A stretch of 32,489 nt of DNA from Bacteroidota bacterium (GTDB taxonomy: Bacteria > Bacteroidota > Bacteroidia > Sphingobacteriales > Sphingobacteriaceae): the NCBI GenBank assembly GCA_021794195.1, contig JAJYRG010000015.1, positions 10,397-42,885 of the forward strand. Reading direction: 5' to 3'. The notes beneath the pieces are model-generated. The model had not been told where the DNA came from. It made no database searches and saw only the letters and a program-made list of their open reading frames with translations. Positions within the stretch are counted from its first letter, which is position 1, and each line of letters begins with the position of its first letter. Shown piece after piece: positions 24,384 through 32,489 of this stretch. A program made the translations under genes and the position numbers.

Positions 24384-24995
24384 ATGGTTATTCATTCTGC
24401 CCGTTTTGTGATTAGTAATACCCAGTTGTCAGCTATGCCCGAAGCTAAATTGCCGGAGTATGCTTTTATTGGCCGTTCCAATGTGGGCAAGTCTTCTTTG
24501 ATCAATGCTCTTGTCAATAGAAAAGAGTTGGCTAAAACTTCTCAGCAACCCGGTAAGACACAGCTGATCAATCATTTTATGATTAATGAGGCTTGGTATA
24601 TTGTAGATTTACCGGGGTATGGATATGCCAAAGCGTCTAAAAAAGAACGGCACAGCTGGTCCCGGTTTATCAGTGATTACCTGAAAAAGAGGGAGTCGCT
24701 TCAATGTTTGATGCTGTTAATCGATGTACGGCACCCGCCTCAAAAGATTGATTTGGAATTTTGCGAATGGTTAGGAGAAAATGGGATCCCTTTTTATATC
24801 GTTTTTACAAAAGCCGATAAGGTAAAAGGAAGACTTGCTCAAGAGAATATCAATCTCTTTAAAAGAGAGCTTTTACACCTGTTCGAAGAAGTGCCGGATT
24901 ATACTTTAACATCGGCAAAAACAAAAGCAGGATGTGGAAAAATCTTGAAATGGATAGAGGAAATAAACCGGAACTTTGAACAGCAAAATGCATAA
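24384..24995 (+). CDS. engB: Ribosome biogenesis GTPase EngB (YihA/YsxC)
   Basis: A small, usually essential GTPase needed for assembly of the large ribosomal subunit. It has 203 residues, the usual length. G1 is GRSNVGKSS (30-38), G3 is DLPGYGYA (from 75), G4 is TKAD (142-145) and G5 is TSAK (176-179); the family-typical TSQQPGKTQ switch I segment is at 52-60. The start ATG 24384 lies 4 nt after a TACCTTTG box, so the mRNA is probably leaderless. The gene is followed by about 300 bp without a gene and then topA, so it seems to be monocistronic. Confidence 0.96.
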   Translation: MVIHSARFVISNTQLSAMPEAKLPEYAFIGRSNVGKSSLINALVNRKELAKTSQQPGKTQLINHFMINEAWYIVDLPGYGYAKASKKERHSWSRFISDYLKKRESLQCLMLLIDVRHPPQKIDLEFCEWLGENGIPFYIVFTKADKVKGRLAQENINLFKRELLHLFEEVPDYTLTSAKTKAGCGKILKWIEEINRNFEQQNA

Positions 24996-25304
24996 GACAA
25001 ATAATAAGGTGCATAACCTTTTCGTTTTGAGACGTTAAGCCGGGTAATTTGTACTGTGTAAGATAAACCTTGTATCTATATTCCTTTTGTACTATATTAA
25101 AGACCGGTTTTTTTCAACGCATAAACCCGGGGCAATTGGGAAGATGAAAGGAGGTAGAGGGAAGTAGTAATATTTACCTTATAAAATATAGGCGCTTTCC
25201 CTGCCGGCAAAGGCACGAAAAAATCACGGTAATTTTAAATGTAAAAGGGATTTTATAGTCAAATCCCCAAAGAATTTGTAATATTGGCAAAAAATAAAAT
25301 ATAG
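24996..25304. other. Intergenic stretch between engB and topA
   Basis: No gene is visible. The stretch contains a full Shine-Dalgarno-like AAAGGAGGT (25147-25155) with no start codon at a usable distance, and a 7-bp hairpin GGGATTT/AAATCCC (25247-25253 with 25261-25267) about 40 bp before topA. A TAATTTG near 25047 is one base short of a promoter box. No known riboswitch is recognised. Confidence 0.5.
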
Positions 25305-27644
25305 ATGGCGAAAAATTTACTTATTGTCGAGTCTCCCGCGAAAGCAAAGACCATAGAAGGATATTTGGGAAAAGATTTTCTGGTCAAATCAAGTTATGGT
25401 CACATACGCGATTTGGTAAAGACAGACGACGCCATTGATGTAGAAAATAAATTTAAACAGAAATACGAAGTACCGTCGGATAAGAAAGCGGTAGTGAGCG
25501 AATTGAAAAAGCTGGCTAAAGATGCGGAAACTGTTTGGTTAGCTTCGGATGAAGATAGGGAAGGGGAAGCTATATCATGGCATTTATATGAAACTTTAAA
25601 GTTAAAAGATGAGAATACGAAGCGGATTGTATTTCATGAGATTACCAAACCGGCGATCTTAAAAGCCATTGAAGAACCCCGAAGAATAGATGAAAATTTG
25701 GTGCATGCTCAGCAAGCCCGTCGGGTTTTAGACAGGTTGGTCGGTTTTGAACTTTCTCCTGTATTATGGAAAAAGGTAAAGCCCTCTTTGTCGGCCGGGC
25801 GTGTACAATCTGTTGCCGTACGGCTTATTGTAGAGAGAGAACGTGAAATCATTGCTTTCAAGCCCGATTCAGCGTTTCGTGTGATTGCTCACTTTACCAC
25901 AGATACCGGGAAAGAATTATTTAAAGCTGAACTCCCCAAGCGGTTTAAGAAAAAAGAAGAAGCGACGCAGTTTTTAAAAGATTGTCTGGAGGCCGGTTTT
26001 GAAGTTGAAAAGTTGGAAAAGAAACCCGGAAAGAAAAATCCGGCAGCCCCTTTTACGACTTCGACTCTACAGCAAGAAGCCAGCTTGAAGCTCGGTTTTT
26101 CGGTAGGGCGTACCATGCATTTGGCTCAACGGTTGTATGAAGCGGGGCGCATTACCTATATGCGTACAGACTCTGTCAACTTGAGCCAGTCTGCTTTAAA
26201 TGCCGCAGAAGAAGAAATAGTGAAAGCATACGGAGAAAATTACCATAAGAGAAGACAATATAAAACCAAATCTTCAGGAGCACAGGAAGCTCATGAGGCT
26301 ATCCGGCCGACGTATTTCTCTCAGCATACAATTAGCGGGGATCGTTCCGAAAAAAGACTGTACGAACTTATCTGGAAGCGGGCAATAGCTTCCCAAATGA
26401 GCGAAGCCACCTTTGAAAAAACCACAGCAAAAATTGCTGTTTCTACACGCGAAGAAAGATTAAATGCTACAGGTGAGATTTTGAAATTTGATGGTTTTTT
26501 GAAAGTGTATCTAGAAACAGCGGATATAGATCAGGATCCGAGTGAAAAAGATTCGGAAAACAAATTACTGCCTCCTCTTAATGAAGGGCAAAAGTTACTT
26601 TTGCGGGATATGACAGCCAGAGAGCGCTTTACACGTCCGCCGGCACGCTATGCAGAAGCTTCGCTGGTAAAAAAATTAGAAGAACTGGGAATAGGCCGTC
26701 CTTCTACGTATGCGCCGACCATATCGACCATTCAAAATAGGGGATATGTAGAAAAAGAAAGTAGGGACGGAACCCCAAGGGAGTATGTGGTGTTGAAGAT
26801 AGATGAAGGTGAAGTAACAGAAAAAAAAGATACAGAGATTACAGGAACAGAAAGAAACAGGCTTTTCCCGACGAACATAGGAATGCTTGTGAATGATTTT
26901 TTGATGGAGCATTTTGAGGGGATTATAGATTATAACTTCACGGCAAATGTAGAAAAAGAATTCGACGAGATTGCTCAAGGTCAAAAAGCCTGGGAAGAGA
27001 TGCTGGAGAATTTTTACGGCCCTTTCCACAAAGGGGTAAAGGATACGCTCGAAAATGCGGAACGGGCTTCTAACGAACGCGTTTTAGGTACAGATCCGAA
27101 GTCCGGAAAGCCTGTAAGTGTCCGTGTAGGCCGTTTTGGACCTTTGGCACAAATCGGGAGTCAGGACGATGAAGAAAAACCTAAGTATGCCTCTTTGCGC
27201 CATGGCCAAATGATAGAAACCATTACATTGGAAGATGCTTTGGAATTGTTCAAACTTCCAAGAAGTGTAGGGGAATATGAAGACAAAGAAATGACGGTGG
27301 CTATAGGCCGGTACGGTCCGTATGTACGGCATAATAATGCGTTTTTCTCTATTCCTAAAGAGCTGGATCCTATGGAGCTGACTCATGCGCAGGCTATAGA
27401 AATTATAGAGGAAAAAAGAAAAAAAGATCGGGAGAAAATCATCCGGGTCTTTGATGAAAATCCAGATGCCCGTATAGAAAACGGCCGTTGGGGACCTTTT
27501 ATCCGTTTTGGTAAGCAAAATGTGAAAATACCTAAAGGAACAGAGGTGGAAAGTATTACCTACGAAGATGTGGTGAAATGGGCAGAAGAAGCCCCTCAGA
27601 AAAAGAAAAGAGGCGGAACAACGACGAAGAAAAAGAAAAAATAA
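25305..27644 (+). CDS. topA: DNA topoisomerase I
   Basis: A type IA topoisomerase that relaxes negative supercoils. It has 779 residues. The toprim domain begins with LLIVESPAKAKTIEGYLG (5-22) and has DEDREGE (82-88), which holds the Mg2+ ligands. The active-site Tyr285 is in GRITYMRTDS, and GIGRPSTYA closes the core. The C-terminal part has repeats of a beta-rich DNA-binding domain without four-cysteine zinc fingers (for example VGRFGPLAQIG, IGRYGPYVRHN and NGRWGPFIRFG), then a lysine-rich tail that ends in KKKKK. This is the form usual in Bacteroidota. cmk begins within 40 bp downstream in the same direction and is probably co-transcribed. Confidence 0.97.
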   Translation: MAKNLLIVESPAKAKTIEGYLGKDFLVKSSYGHIRDLVKTDDAIDVENKFKQKYEVPSDKKAVVSELKKLAKDAETVWLASDEDREGEAISWHLYETLKLKDENTKRIVFHEITKPAILKAIEEPRRIDENLVHAQQARRVLDRLVGFELSPVLWKKVKPSLSAGRVQSVAVRLIVEREREIIAFKPDSAFRVIAHFTTDTGKELFKAELPKRFKKKEEATQFLKDCLEAGFEVEKLEKKPGKKNPAAPFTTSTLQQEASLKLGFSVGRTMHLAQRLYEAGRITYMRTDSVNLSQSALNAAEEEIVKAYGENYHKRRQYKTKSSGAQEAHEAIRPTYFSQHTISGDRSEKRLYELIWKRAIASQMSEATFEKTTAKIAVSTREERLNATGEILKFDGFLKVYLETADIDQDPSEKDSENKLLPPLNEGQKLLLRDMTARERFTRPPARYAEASLVKKLEELGIGRPSTYAPTISTIQNRGYVEKESRDGTPREYVVLKIDEGEVTEKKDTEITGTERNRLFPTNIGMLVNDFLMEHFEGIIDYNFTANVEKEFDEIAQGQKAWEEMLENFYGPFHKGVKDTLENAERASNERVLGTDPKSGKPVSVRVGRFGPLAQIGSQDDEEKPKYASLRHGQMIETITLEDALELFKLPRSVGEYEDKEMTVAIGRYGPYVRHNNAFFSIPKELDPMELTHAQAIEIIEEKRKKDREKIIRVFDENPDARIENGRWGPFIRFGKQNVKIPKGTEVESITYEDVVKWAEEAPQKKKRGGTTTKKKKK

Positions 27645-27681
27645 GAATTGGAAACTGCCATCTGTGGAAACAACAGGTTTT

Positions 27682-28356
27682 ATGAAGGAAAAAACTTTTA
27701 TAATTGCCATTGACGGATATTCATCTTGTGGGAAAAGTACTTTAGCTAAAACGCTGGCTGTTAAACTCGGTTTTACGTTTATCGATACCGGTGCTATGTA
27801 CAGGGCCGTAACTTTATATTTTCTTAAAAATGAGGTAGATTTTGAGGATAAAGAAGCCTTGGAGCGAGCATTGGCAGAGATAGATATTCACATACAAAAT
27901 AAAGATGGGGAAAACCGCTTGTTTTTGAATGGAAAAGATGTGAGTGTGGATATACGTCAGATGTATGTGTCGGATAGGGTCAGTGAAGTGAGCGCTCTGA
28001 AAGAGGTGCGCGAAGCCATGGTCAGACAGCAGCGCGAACTTGGGGAGCGGACGAATATCGTTATGGACGGACGGGATATCGGAACGGTGGTGTTTCCTCA
28101 TGCGGATCTGAAAATATTTATGACGGCTTCGCCGGAAGTGCGTACTCAAAGAAGGTATGAGGAACTGCTACAAAAAGGCGAAAAGATCAGTTTGGAAGAA
28201 GTGGCTGTTAATTTGAAACACCGGGACAATATAGATACGACAAGAGAGGTGAGCCCTTTGAAAAAAGCAGAAGATGCGGTCTTTTTAGACAATTCCAAAA
28301 TGAGCCGGGAAGAACAATTAGACTTTGTTCTGGACTTGGTAAAAGAACGTATGTAA
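27682..28356 (+). CDS. cmk: Cytidylate kinase
   Basis: Phosphorylates CMP and dCMP in pyrimidine nucleotide supply. From ATG 27682 the protein has 224 residues, the usual size. The P-loop is GYSSCGKST (12-20), followed by FIDTGAMYRAVTL, which is the nucleotide-monophosphate site, and later MDGRDIGTVVFPHADLK and RRYEELLQKG, both family signatures. The frame also allows a GTG at 27664, but the added residues (METTGF) are not family-like. It follows topA by 37 bp in the same direction. The 109-bp gap to the convergent ppk1 contains only a weak hairpin. Confidence 0.95.
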   Translation: MKEKTFIIAIDGYSSCGKSTLAKTLAVKLGFTFIDTGAMYRAVTLYFLKNEVDFEDKEALERALAEIDIHIQNKDGENRLFLNGKDVSVDIRQMYVSDRVSEVSALKEVREAMVRQQRELGERTNIVMDGRDIGTVVFPHADLKIFMTASPEVRTQRRYEELLQKGEKISLEEVAVNLKHRDNIDTTREVSPLKKAEDAVFLDNSKMSREEQLDFVLDLVKERM

Positions 28357-28465
28357 AGGGATTATGCCCTAAAATTGTTCTTTTATAAAGCCTTAACCCC
28401 GATACAGTAAGTGCGGGACACCCGGTAGGATAGGGAGTAGAAAGGAAGGAAAAGTTTTTTGAAAG

Positions 28466-30514
28466 CTATTTATTTCTTTTTAAAAACTGATGAATAGCAA
28501 TTTGTGCCTGGCATTTTTCTTTCGTGTTCTGTACATACTTATTACTCAGCTCTGAATCTAAAACCCTTGCTTTCACATTATCCAGCAGTTGTATATCCAA
28601 TATTTTTTTAAGCTCTTTTTTAATTTTCGGGCTTTTGATTTCTACGGCAGCTTCTAACCGATGATCTAAATTGCGCACCATCCAATCCGCAGAAGAAAGA
28701 AAAGTATTTTCAGCGCCGCCATTATAGAAGTAAAAAACCCGGGCGTGTTCCAAATATTCATCGACAATACTTATAGCCCTGAAGTGTGGCATAGAGGAAG
28801 GGACTTTTGCACAAAAGATACTTCTCACAATCATATCTACCTGTACGCCTACCTCTACGGCTTCCCTGATTTTTTCAATAAGTCTATGGTCACTCAACGC
28901 ATTTACCTTTATAATGATATGGGCCTTTTCCCCTTTTTTTGCAGCAGTTATTTCCTTATTGATATACATGTTTAAAGTATTCCTTAAGGTATTGGGGCTA
29001 ACCCATAGATTTTTAAAGTTGGGGAAGTTTGAAGATTTAAAGAGGGATGGCTTTTTCAGCAGCTCAAAAAAATGATAAATATCCTCAGTGATATCTTTAT
29101 CGGCGGTTAATAATATATGATCGGCATAGAGAGCAGCTGTTTTTTCGTTGAAATTACCCGTACTGATAAAGCCGTAATTTATATTTTCCCCTTTTTTTAT
29201 TTTTCGGATAAGGCAGAGTTTGCTGTGTACTTTTTTATTAGGTACGCCTGTTAATACTTCTACCCCTTCAGTTTCAAAGATTTCTTTCCAATCCAAGTTG
29301 TTTTCTTCGTCAAAGCGAGCTTGGAGTTCAATCACAACGGTTACTTTTTTGCCATTCCTAGCTGCATTAATCAGTGCATTTGCGATCTTTGAGTCTGATG
29401 CCAGCCGGTAAACTGATATTTTTATTGAGGTTACATGGGGATCCATTGCCGATTCTCTAAGCAAATCAATTATCGGCCGGAAATTATGATAAGGAGGAGA
29501 TAAAAGAATATCTTCTTTCAAAACCGCATCTGTAACCCGTTGAGTTTTTTTGATTTTTGGGTGTTTAAAAGGACGGCGCTCTTTGGGGATATGCTTTTCT
29601 CTGAATAAATTGGGGAAATCCATAAAATGTTTGAAATTTTGGATTTTCCGCCCTGGAATAATACTGTCTTTTTTATCTAACTGAAGTTTTGTTAACAATA
29701 AACCAAACAATATCTGGTCTATATTCTGATCATAAGTAAATCGGATGGGCTTCCCTTTTCTCCGGCTCTTAATACCATGAGCTATTTTTACTTCTAATGG
29801 AATTCGTGTATCTGATCCCAGCTCAAACCCCGCATCCCGTGTTATTTTAAAAGTATGCGCTGAAAAGTTATCCACACCAAAATATGAAAATATTAACGGT
29901 AAATTTATTTTTAATATATCTTCCAGCAGGATGATATGTTTTTGTTTCTTTTCAGAAGGGAGTTTTATAAAGCGATCATTTGCAAAAGTAGGTACTTCCA
30001 CGATAGCCAGTCTGGGATTTCCATCCATAGTTTTGCGCATGGCGACGCCTAAATACAGACTGTCGTCCCGCAAGTAGGGGAGTGCCTGTGTTTCGTCTAA
30101 AACCAAAGGGATGACATTGGATTCTACTTCATCTTGATAATATTTCTTAACAAATTTATATTGCTTTACACTTAATTCTTCCGGCGCTTTGATAAACACG
30201 CCTTCTTTCGCCATTTCCTCCTGTAATTTTTCCCATATCTTTTCAAATTGACTTTGGAGTTCGAGTACTTTTTTATTAATCCTGTGAAGAGTGGTTTCCG
30301 GAGGCTCTTCAAAAAGAAGTTCCGGGTTTTGCTGTTTGGCGATTGCTCGCTTAATAACAGCTACACGTACTTTGAAAAACTCATCTAAATTATTTGAAAA
30401 AATGCCGAGAAACCGAATACGCATATAAAGAGGTACGCTTTTATCAGCGGCTTCCTGCAATACCCGCTCATTGAAGCTTAACCAGCTTATATCCCTTGGT
30501 ATAAAATTTTGCAT
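28466..30514 (-). CDS. ppk1: Polyphosphate kinase 1
   Basis: Makes inorganic polyphosphate from ATP. It has 682 residues, the usual length. The N-terminal domain starts with RDISWLSFNERVLQEA and LGIFSNNLDEFFKVRVA, the family opening. The catalytic core has the autophosphorylated His430 in NKKVHSKLCLIRK and the second essential His590 in YLEHARVFYF. YHNFRPIIDLL and STGNFNEKTA are further signatures, and SSADWMVRNLDHRLEAAVEI closes the active region. The segment at 564-582 (SIFCAKVPSSMPHFRA) departs from the common GICCLxPG loop. A small membrane protein gene lies 14 bp upstream, and a DJ-1 gene upstream of that, so they form one operon. Confidence 0.95.
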   Translation of the reverse strand: MQNFIPRDISWLSFNERVLQEAADKSVPLYMRIRFLGIFSNNLDEFFKVRVAVIKRAIAKQQNPELLFEEPPETTLHRINKKVLELQSQFEKIWEKLQEEMAKEGVFIKAPEELSVKQYKFVKKYYQDEVESNVIPLVLDETQALPYLRDDSLYLGVAMRKTMDGNPRLAIVEVPTFANDRFIKLPSEKKQKHIILLEDILKINLPLIFSYFGVDNFSAHTFKITRDAGFELGSDTRIPLEVKIAHGIKSRRKGKPIRFTYDQNIDQILFGLLLTKLQLDKKDSIIPGRKIQNFKHFMDFPNLFREKHIPKERRPFKHPKIKKTQRVTDAVLKEDILLSPPYHNFRPIIDLLRESAMDPHVTSIKISVYRLASDSKIANALINAARNGKKVTVVIELQARFDEENNLDWKEIFETEGVEVLTGVPNKKVHSKLCLIRKIKKGENINYGFISTGNFNEKTAALYADHILLTADKDITEDIYHFFELLKKPSLFKSSNFPNFKNLWVSPNTLRNTLNMYINKEITAAKKGEKAHIIIKVNALSDHRLIEKIREAVEVGVQVDMIVRSIFCAKVPSSMPHFRAISIVDEYLEHARVFYFYNGGAENTFLSSADWMVRNLDHRLEAAVEIKSPKIKKELKKILDIQLLDNVKARVLDSELSNKYVQNTKEKCQAQIAIHQFLKRNK

Positions 30515-30528
30515 GAACGGTGGGGTAA

Positions 30529-30909
30529 TTATTTCTTTGTGCCGGTTCTTTTGATAATACTGATCGCCTTATAGGCAGTGGTATCAAAATGTGGAGGCTC
30601 CAAAGTCAACTCGGAAGGATATCCGTTATTTTTGTCAAAAAAATAGACAGTGGTGGTGCTCGCATAATCATTTACCGGAAACAACTCTGCGGCTTCGTCA
30701 TACTGAGCATTTTGTATATCTGCTACAGATACGGCGTAAATACGGATAATACCACCTTTATTTTGTTCGTTTCTTACGAAAGCTTCTTCTTTAAACCCTC
30801 CGGGAACATCTTTGAGGCCTTTTTGAGTAAAACCATCGTATATAAAGTAAACAAGTACCAAGATGAGGGGAATGATGATCCACCATCCCCTTGTGCTTTT
30901 CTTTTCCAT
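30529..30909 (-). CDS. Hypothetical one-helix membrane protein (126 aa)
   Basis: The function is not recognised. One hydrophobic segment (WWIIIPLILVLVYFIY, residues about 9-24) follows a short positively charged start, so the rest should lie outside the cytoplasm. The soluble part contains VPGGFKEEAFVRNEQNKGGI, then IYAVSVADI, and an end with TTTVYFFDKNNGYP. It is predicted to be mostly beta structure and has no cysteines. The gene begins exactly at the stop of the DJ-1 gene (0 bp between) and ends 14 bp before ppk1, so it belongs to that operon and may be involved in the same stress or phosphate response. Confidence 0.75.
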   Translation of the reverse strand: MEKKSTRGWWIIIPLILVLVYFIYDGFTQKGLKDVPGGFKEEAFVRNEQNKGGIIRIYAVSVADIQNAQYDEAAELFPVNDYASTTTVYFFDKNNGYPSELTLEPPHFDTTAYKAISIIKRTGTKK

Positions 30910-31488
30910 TTAGAATTGAATAGTTATACCCAATAATTTATAGAATTCTTTTAAAATTTCCTGATGTCCGGGCCAGGCCGGAGAGGTTACCAAATTCCCA
31001 TCTACTATGGCTTTATCTGCTGGGATATCCTGCCAGGTACCCCCAGCCAATTCTATATCCGGCCCCACTGCGACATAAGCAGTCAGGGTACGGCCTTTCA
31101 ATACATTAGCAGCGGTCAGCACTTGAATTCCGTGGCAAATAGCGGCTACCGGCTTTTCATTCTTGAAAAAATGTTGTGTAATTTCCAATATTCTTTTGTT
31201 GAGCCGGATGTATTCTGCTGAGCGTCCACCCGCAATATATAAACCATCGTACTCTTCTGGGTTTACCGCGTCAAAATCTTTGTTTATAACGAAATTATGA
31301 CCCCGCAGTTCCGTGTAGGTCTGATCGCCTATAAAATCATGCACTGCTGTGGGAATAGCTTCACCTTTTTTTCGATCAGGAGCTATCGCATCTACTTGGA
31401 TACCTACAGAACCCATTGCTTGAAAAGGCACCATAGCTTCATAATCCTCTACATAATCTCCAACTATTAATAATACTTTTTTTGACAT
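30910..31488 (-). CDS. DJ-1/PfpI family protein
   Basis: The 192-residue protein belongs to the class I glutamine-amidotransferase-like DJ-1/PfpI superfamily. The nucleophile elbow is AAICHGIQ with Cys118 followed by His119, as in PfpI-type proteins. The N-terminal strand KKVLLIVGDYVEDYEAMVP contains acidic residues that are candidates for the family Glu that contacts the cysteine. YDGLYIAGGRSAEYIR is the glycine-rich turn of the second motif. Members include peptidases, glyoxalase-like deglycases and chaperones, so the exact activity cannot be given. It is the first gene of the operon with a small membrane protein and ppk1. Confidence 0.9.
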   Translation of the reverse strand: MSKKVLLIVGDYVEDYEAMVPFQAMGSVGIQVDAIAPDRKKGEAIPTAVHDFIGDQTYTELRGHNFVINKDFDAVNPEEYDGLYIAGGRSAEYIRLNKRILEITQHFFKNEKPVAAICHGIQVLTAANVLKGRTLTAYVAVGPDIELAGGTWQDIPADKAIVDGNLVTSPAWPGHQEILKEFYKLLGITIQF

Positions 31489-31605
31489 AACATTTATTTT
31501 AAATAATCTTTCTTCGCTTCAAGATAATATTATTCTGAAAAACTCTACGCTATTATTTAAATTTACCTAAATTTATTTACACTTTCATTAGAATTATCAT
31601 TTTAT

Positions 31606-32489
31606 ATGTTTTATAAATCTTTTTTTGTTTTTCTCGGATGGATAAGCCTGTTTCTTTCTACGTTTGGACAAGATTTAGATCTTGTTTGGTCAAATCCCTT
31701 GGATAGTGGTGCGGTTCGGGGCCGGGTGGGGACTTATCAGGATGCTGACTATCATCGCTTGCCGGCTTCTATGGAAAAAGAAGTGCGGGCAGCTGTCTGG
31801 CGCTTGGGAAAGCAATCCGCAGGCATGTATATAGATTTTGAAACAGATGCGGATACGTTGGTCGTCCGCTATGAGGTTTCCGGAAGGTTTGGAATGCACC
31901 ATATGCCCGCGACAGGAGTGAGCGGAGTGGATTTATATGCTTTTGATGCTGAAAATCAAAAATGGAGCTGGGCACCTGGCCAGTATGATTTTGCAGATAC
32001 CGTTTCCTATACTTTCCGGGAGTTTTCTACCCCGCATAATTCTTCTTACCGACTGTACTTACCTTTATACAACGAGGTAAAATGGCTCCAAATCGGAACT
32101 CCGTCAGGTCAGGGAATAAAATATAAGACAGCCACAAAACAAAAACCTATTATTGTGTATGGTACTTCTATCGCTCAGGGAGCTTGTGCTACGCGACCGG
32201 GAATGGCCTGGACAAATATCTTACACCGGGAATTAAATTACCCCCTTGTGAATTTAGGGTTTTCGGGTAATGGTAAATTGGAGCAACCTATTTTAGATTT
32301 TATTAACCGGCAAAATCCGGCTATGGTGGTATTGGATTGTCTGCCTAATCTCCATTTGGGCGAAGAGCGAACCGAAGAGGAATTGAAGGATTTGATAGAC
32401 AATGCTATTAAAACCATACGTTCCGTACACCCTGAAATTCCTATTCTCCTGGCGGAACACAGTACGGGCTTCAATCCACAGTTTTTATA
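31606..32489 (+). CDS. Exported SGNH/GDSL hydrolase with GxDLY domain (3' end missing)
   Basis: The frame is open from ATG 31606 to the right edge, 294 residues so far. A signal peptide (residues 1-21, ending STFG) is followed by a beta-rich domain with GVDLYAF (107-113), which matches the GxDLY domain found before certain SGNH hydrolases. The hydrolase part begins with PIIVYGTSIAQGACA, where Ser188 is the nucleophile of block I; NLGFSGNGK (217-224) is block II/III with the oxyanion Gly and Asn. Proteins of this layout are esterases, often acting on acetylated sugars, in Bacteroidota. The Asp/His end lies outside the window. It is divergent from the DJ-1 operon. Confidence 0.88.
   Translation, partial: MFYKSFFVFLGWISLFLSTFGQDLDLVWSNPLDSGAVRGRVGTYQDADYHRLPASMEKEVRAAVWRLGKQSAGMYIDFETDADTLVVRYEVSGRFGMHHMPATGVSGVDLYAFDAENQKWSWAPGQYDFADTVSYTFREFSTPHNSSYRLYLPLYNEVKWLQIGTPSGQGIKYKTATKQKPIIVYGTSIAQGACATRPGMAWTNILHRELNYPLVNLGFSGNGKLEQPILDFINRQNPAMVVLDCLPNLHLGEERTEEELKDLIDNAIKTIRSVHPEIPILLAEHSTGFNPQFL

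Noticed and set aside
27084..27710. 208-residue ORF opposite topA
   Set aside because: It is the antisense shadow of a clear topA reading frame and its translation has no family pattern.
1..32489. CRISPR array, insertion sequence or prophage
   Set aside because: No regularly spaced repeats, transposase, terminal inverted repeats or phage structural genes were seen.

Overview
The window is an ordinary chromosomal stretch from a member of the Bacteroidota, most likely a Sphingobacteriaceae-like organism. The evidence is a moderately AT-rich composition, a GLPGLI/outer-membrane beta-barrel pair, the gliding-family protein GldC, a short 286-residue primary sigma factor, a fused SecDF, an S46 dipeptidyl peptidase, a histone H1-like 60-residue protein, and repeated TAnnTTTG promoter elements (the Bacteroidota -7 box). 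Most start codons have no Shine-Dalgarno sequence. I see no integrase, transposase, phage gene or CRISPR array, and no clear defence or biosynthetic island.

Layout. 1-3447: a TonB-receptor-like outer membrane beta-barrel protein, cut by the left edge, followed by its GLPGLI partner. 3510-6022 (minus): a bidirectional terminator, a histone H1-like gene and an exported S46 dipeptidyl peptidase. 6241-8560 (plus): a probable operon of DEAD-box RNA helicase, an 82-residue membrane protein, GldC and an EVE-domain protein. 8671-10350 (minus): glnS. 10443-11732 (plus): a putatively exported FAD-dependent oxidoreductase. 11833-12103 (minus): a tRNA operon, Phe-Phe-Val. 12104-12810: about 700 bp with no confident gene. 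12811-14075 (plus): an outer membrane beta-barrel protein and a lipoprotein of unknown function.

14301-15916 (minus): a thioredoxin-like lipoprotein followed 2 bp later by GAPDH. 15998-19015 (minus): secDF. 19156-19400: a GC-richer intergenic segment that I cannot assign. 19483-20343 (minus): rpoD. 20589-21788 (minus): nhaA. 21942-24190 (minus): an ABC exporter of the NatAB type. 24384-28356 (plus): engB, topA and cmk. 28466-31488 (minus): a DJ-1/PfpI protein, a one-helix membrane protein and polyphosphate kinase 1, probably one operon. 31606 to the right edge (plus): an exported SGNH/GxDLY hydrolase, incomplete.

The genes fall into central information processing (glnS, tRNAs, rpoD, topA, engB, cmk, helicase), envelope biogenesis and export (secDF, NatAB, nhaA, outer membrane proteins, lipoproteins) and nutrient or stress functions (S46 peptidase, SGNH hydrolase, ppk1/DJ-1). 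No plainly new multi-gene system is visible. The most interesting leads are the unassigned GC-rich element before rpoD, three genes whose promoter box lies 4-6 nt from the start codon (leaderless or nearly so), a tRNA-Val with C rather than U at position 33, and three small operons that link unstudied envelope proteins to well-known enzymes.
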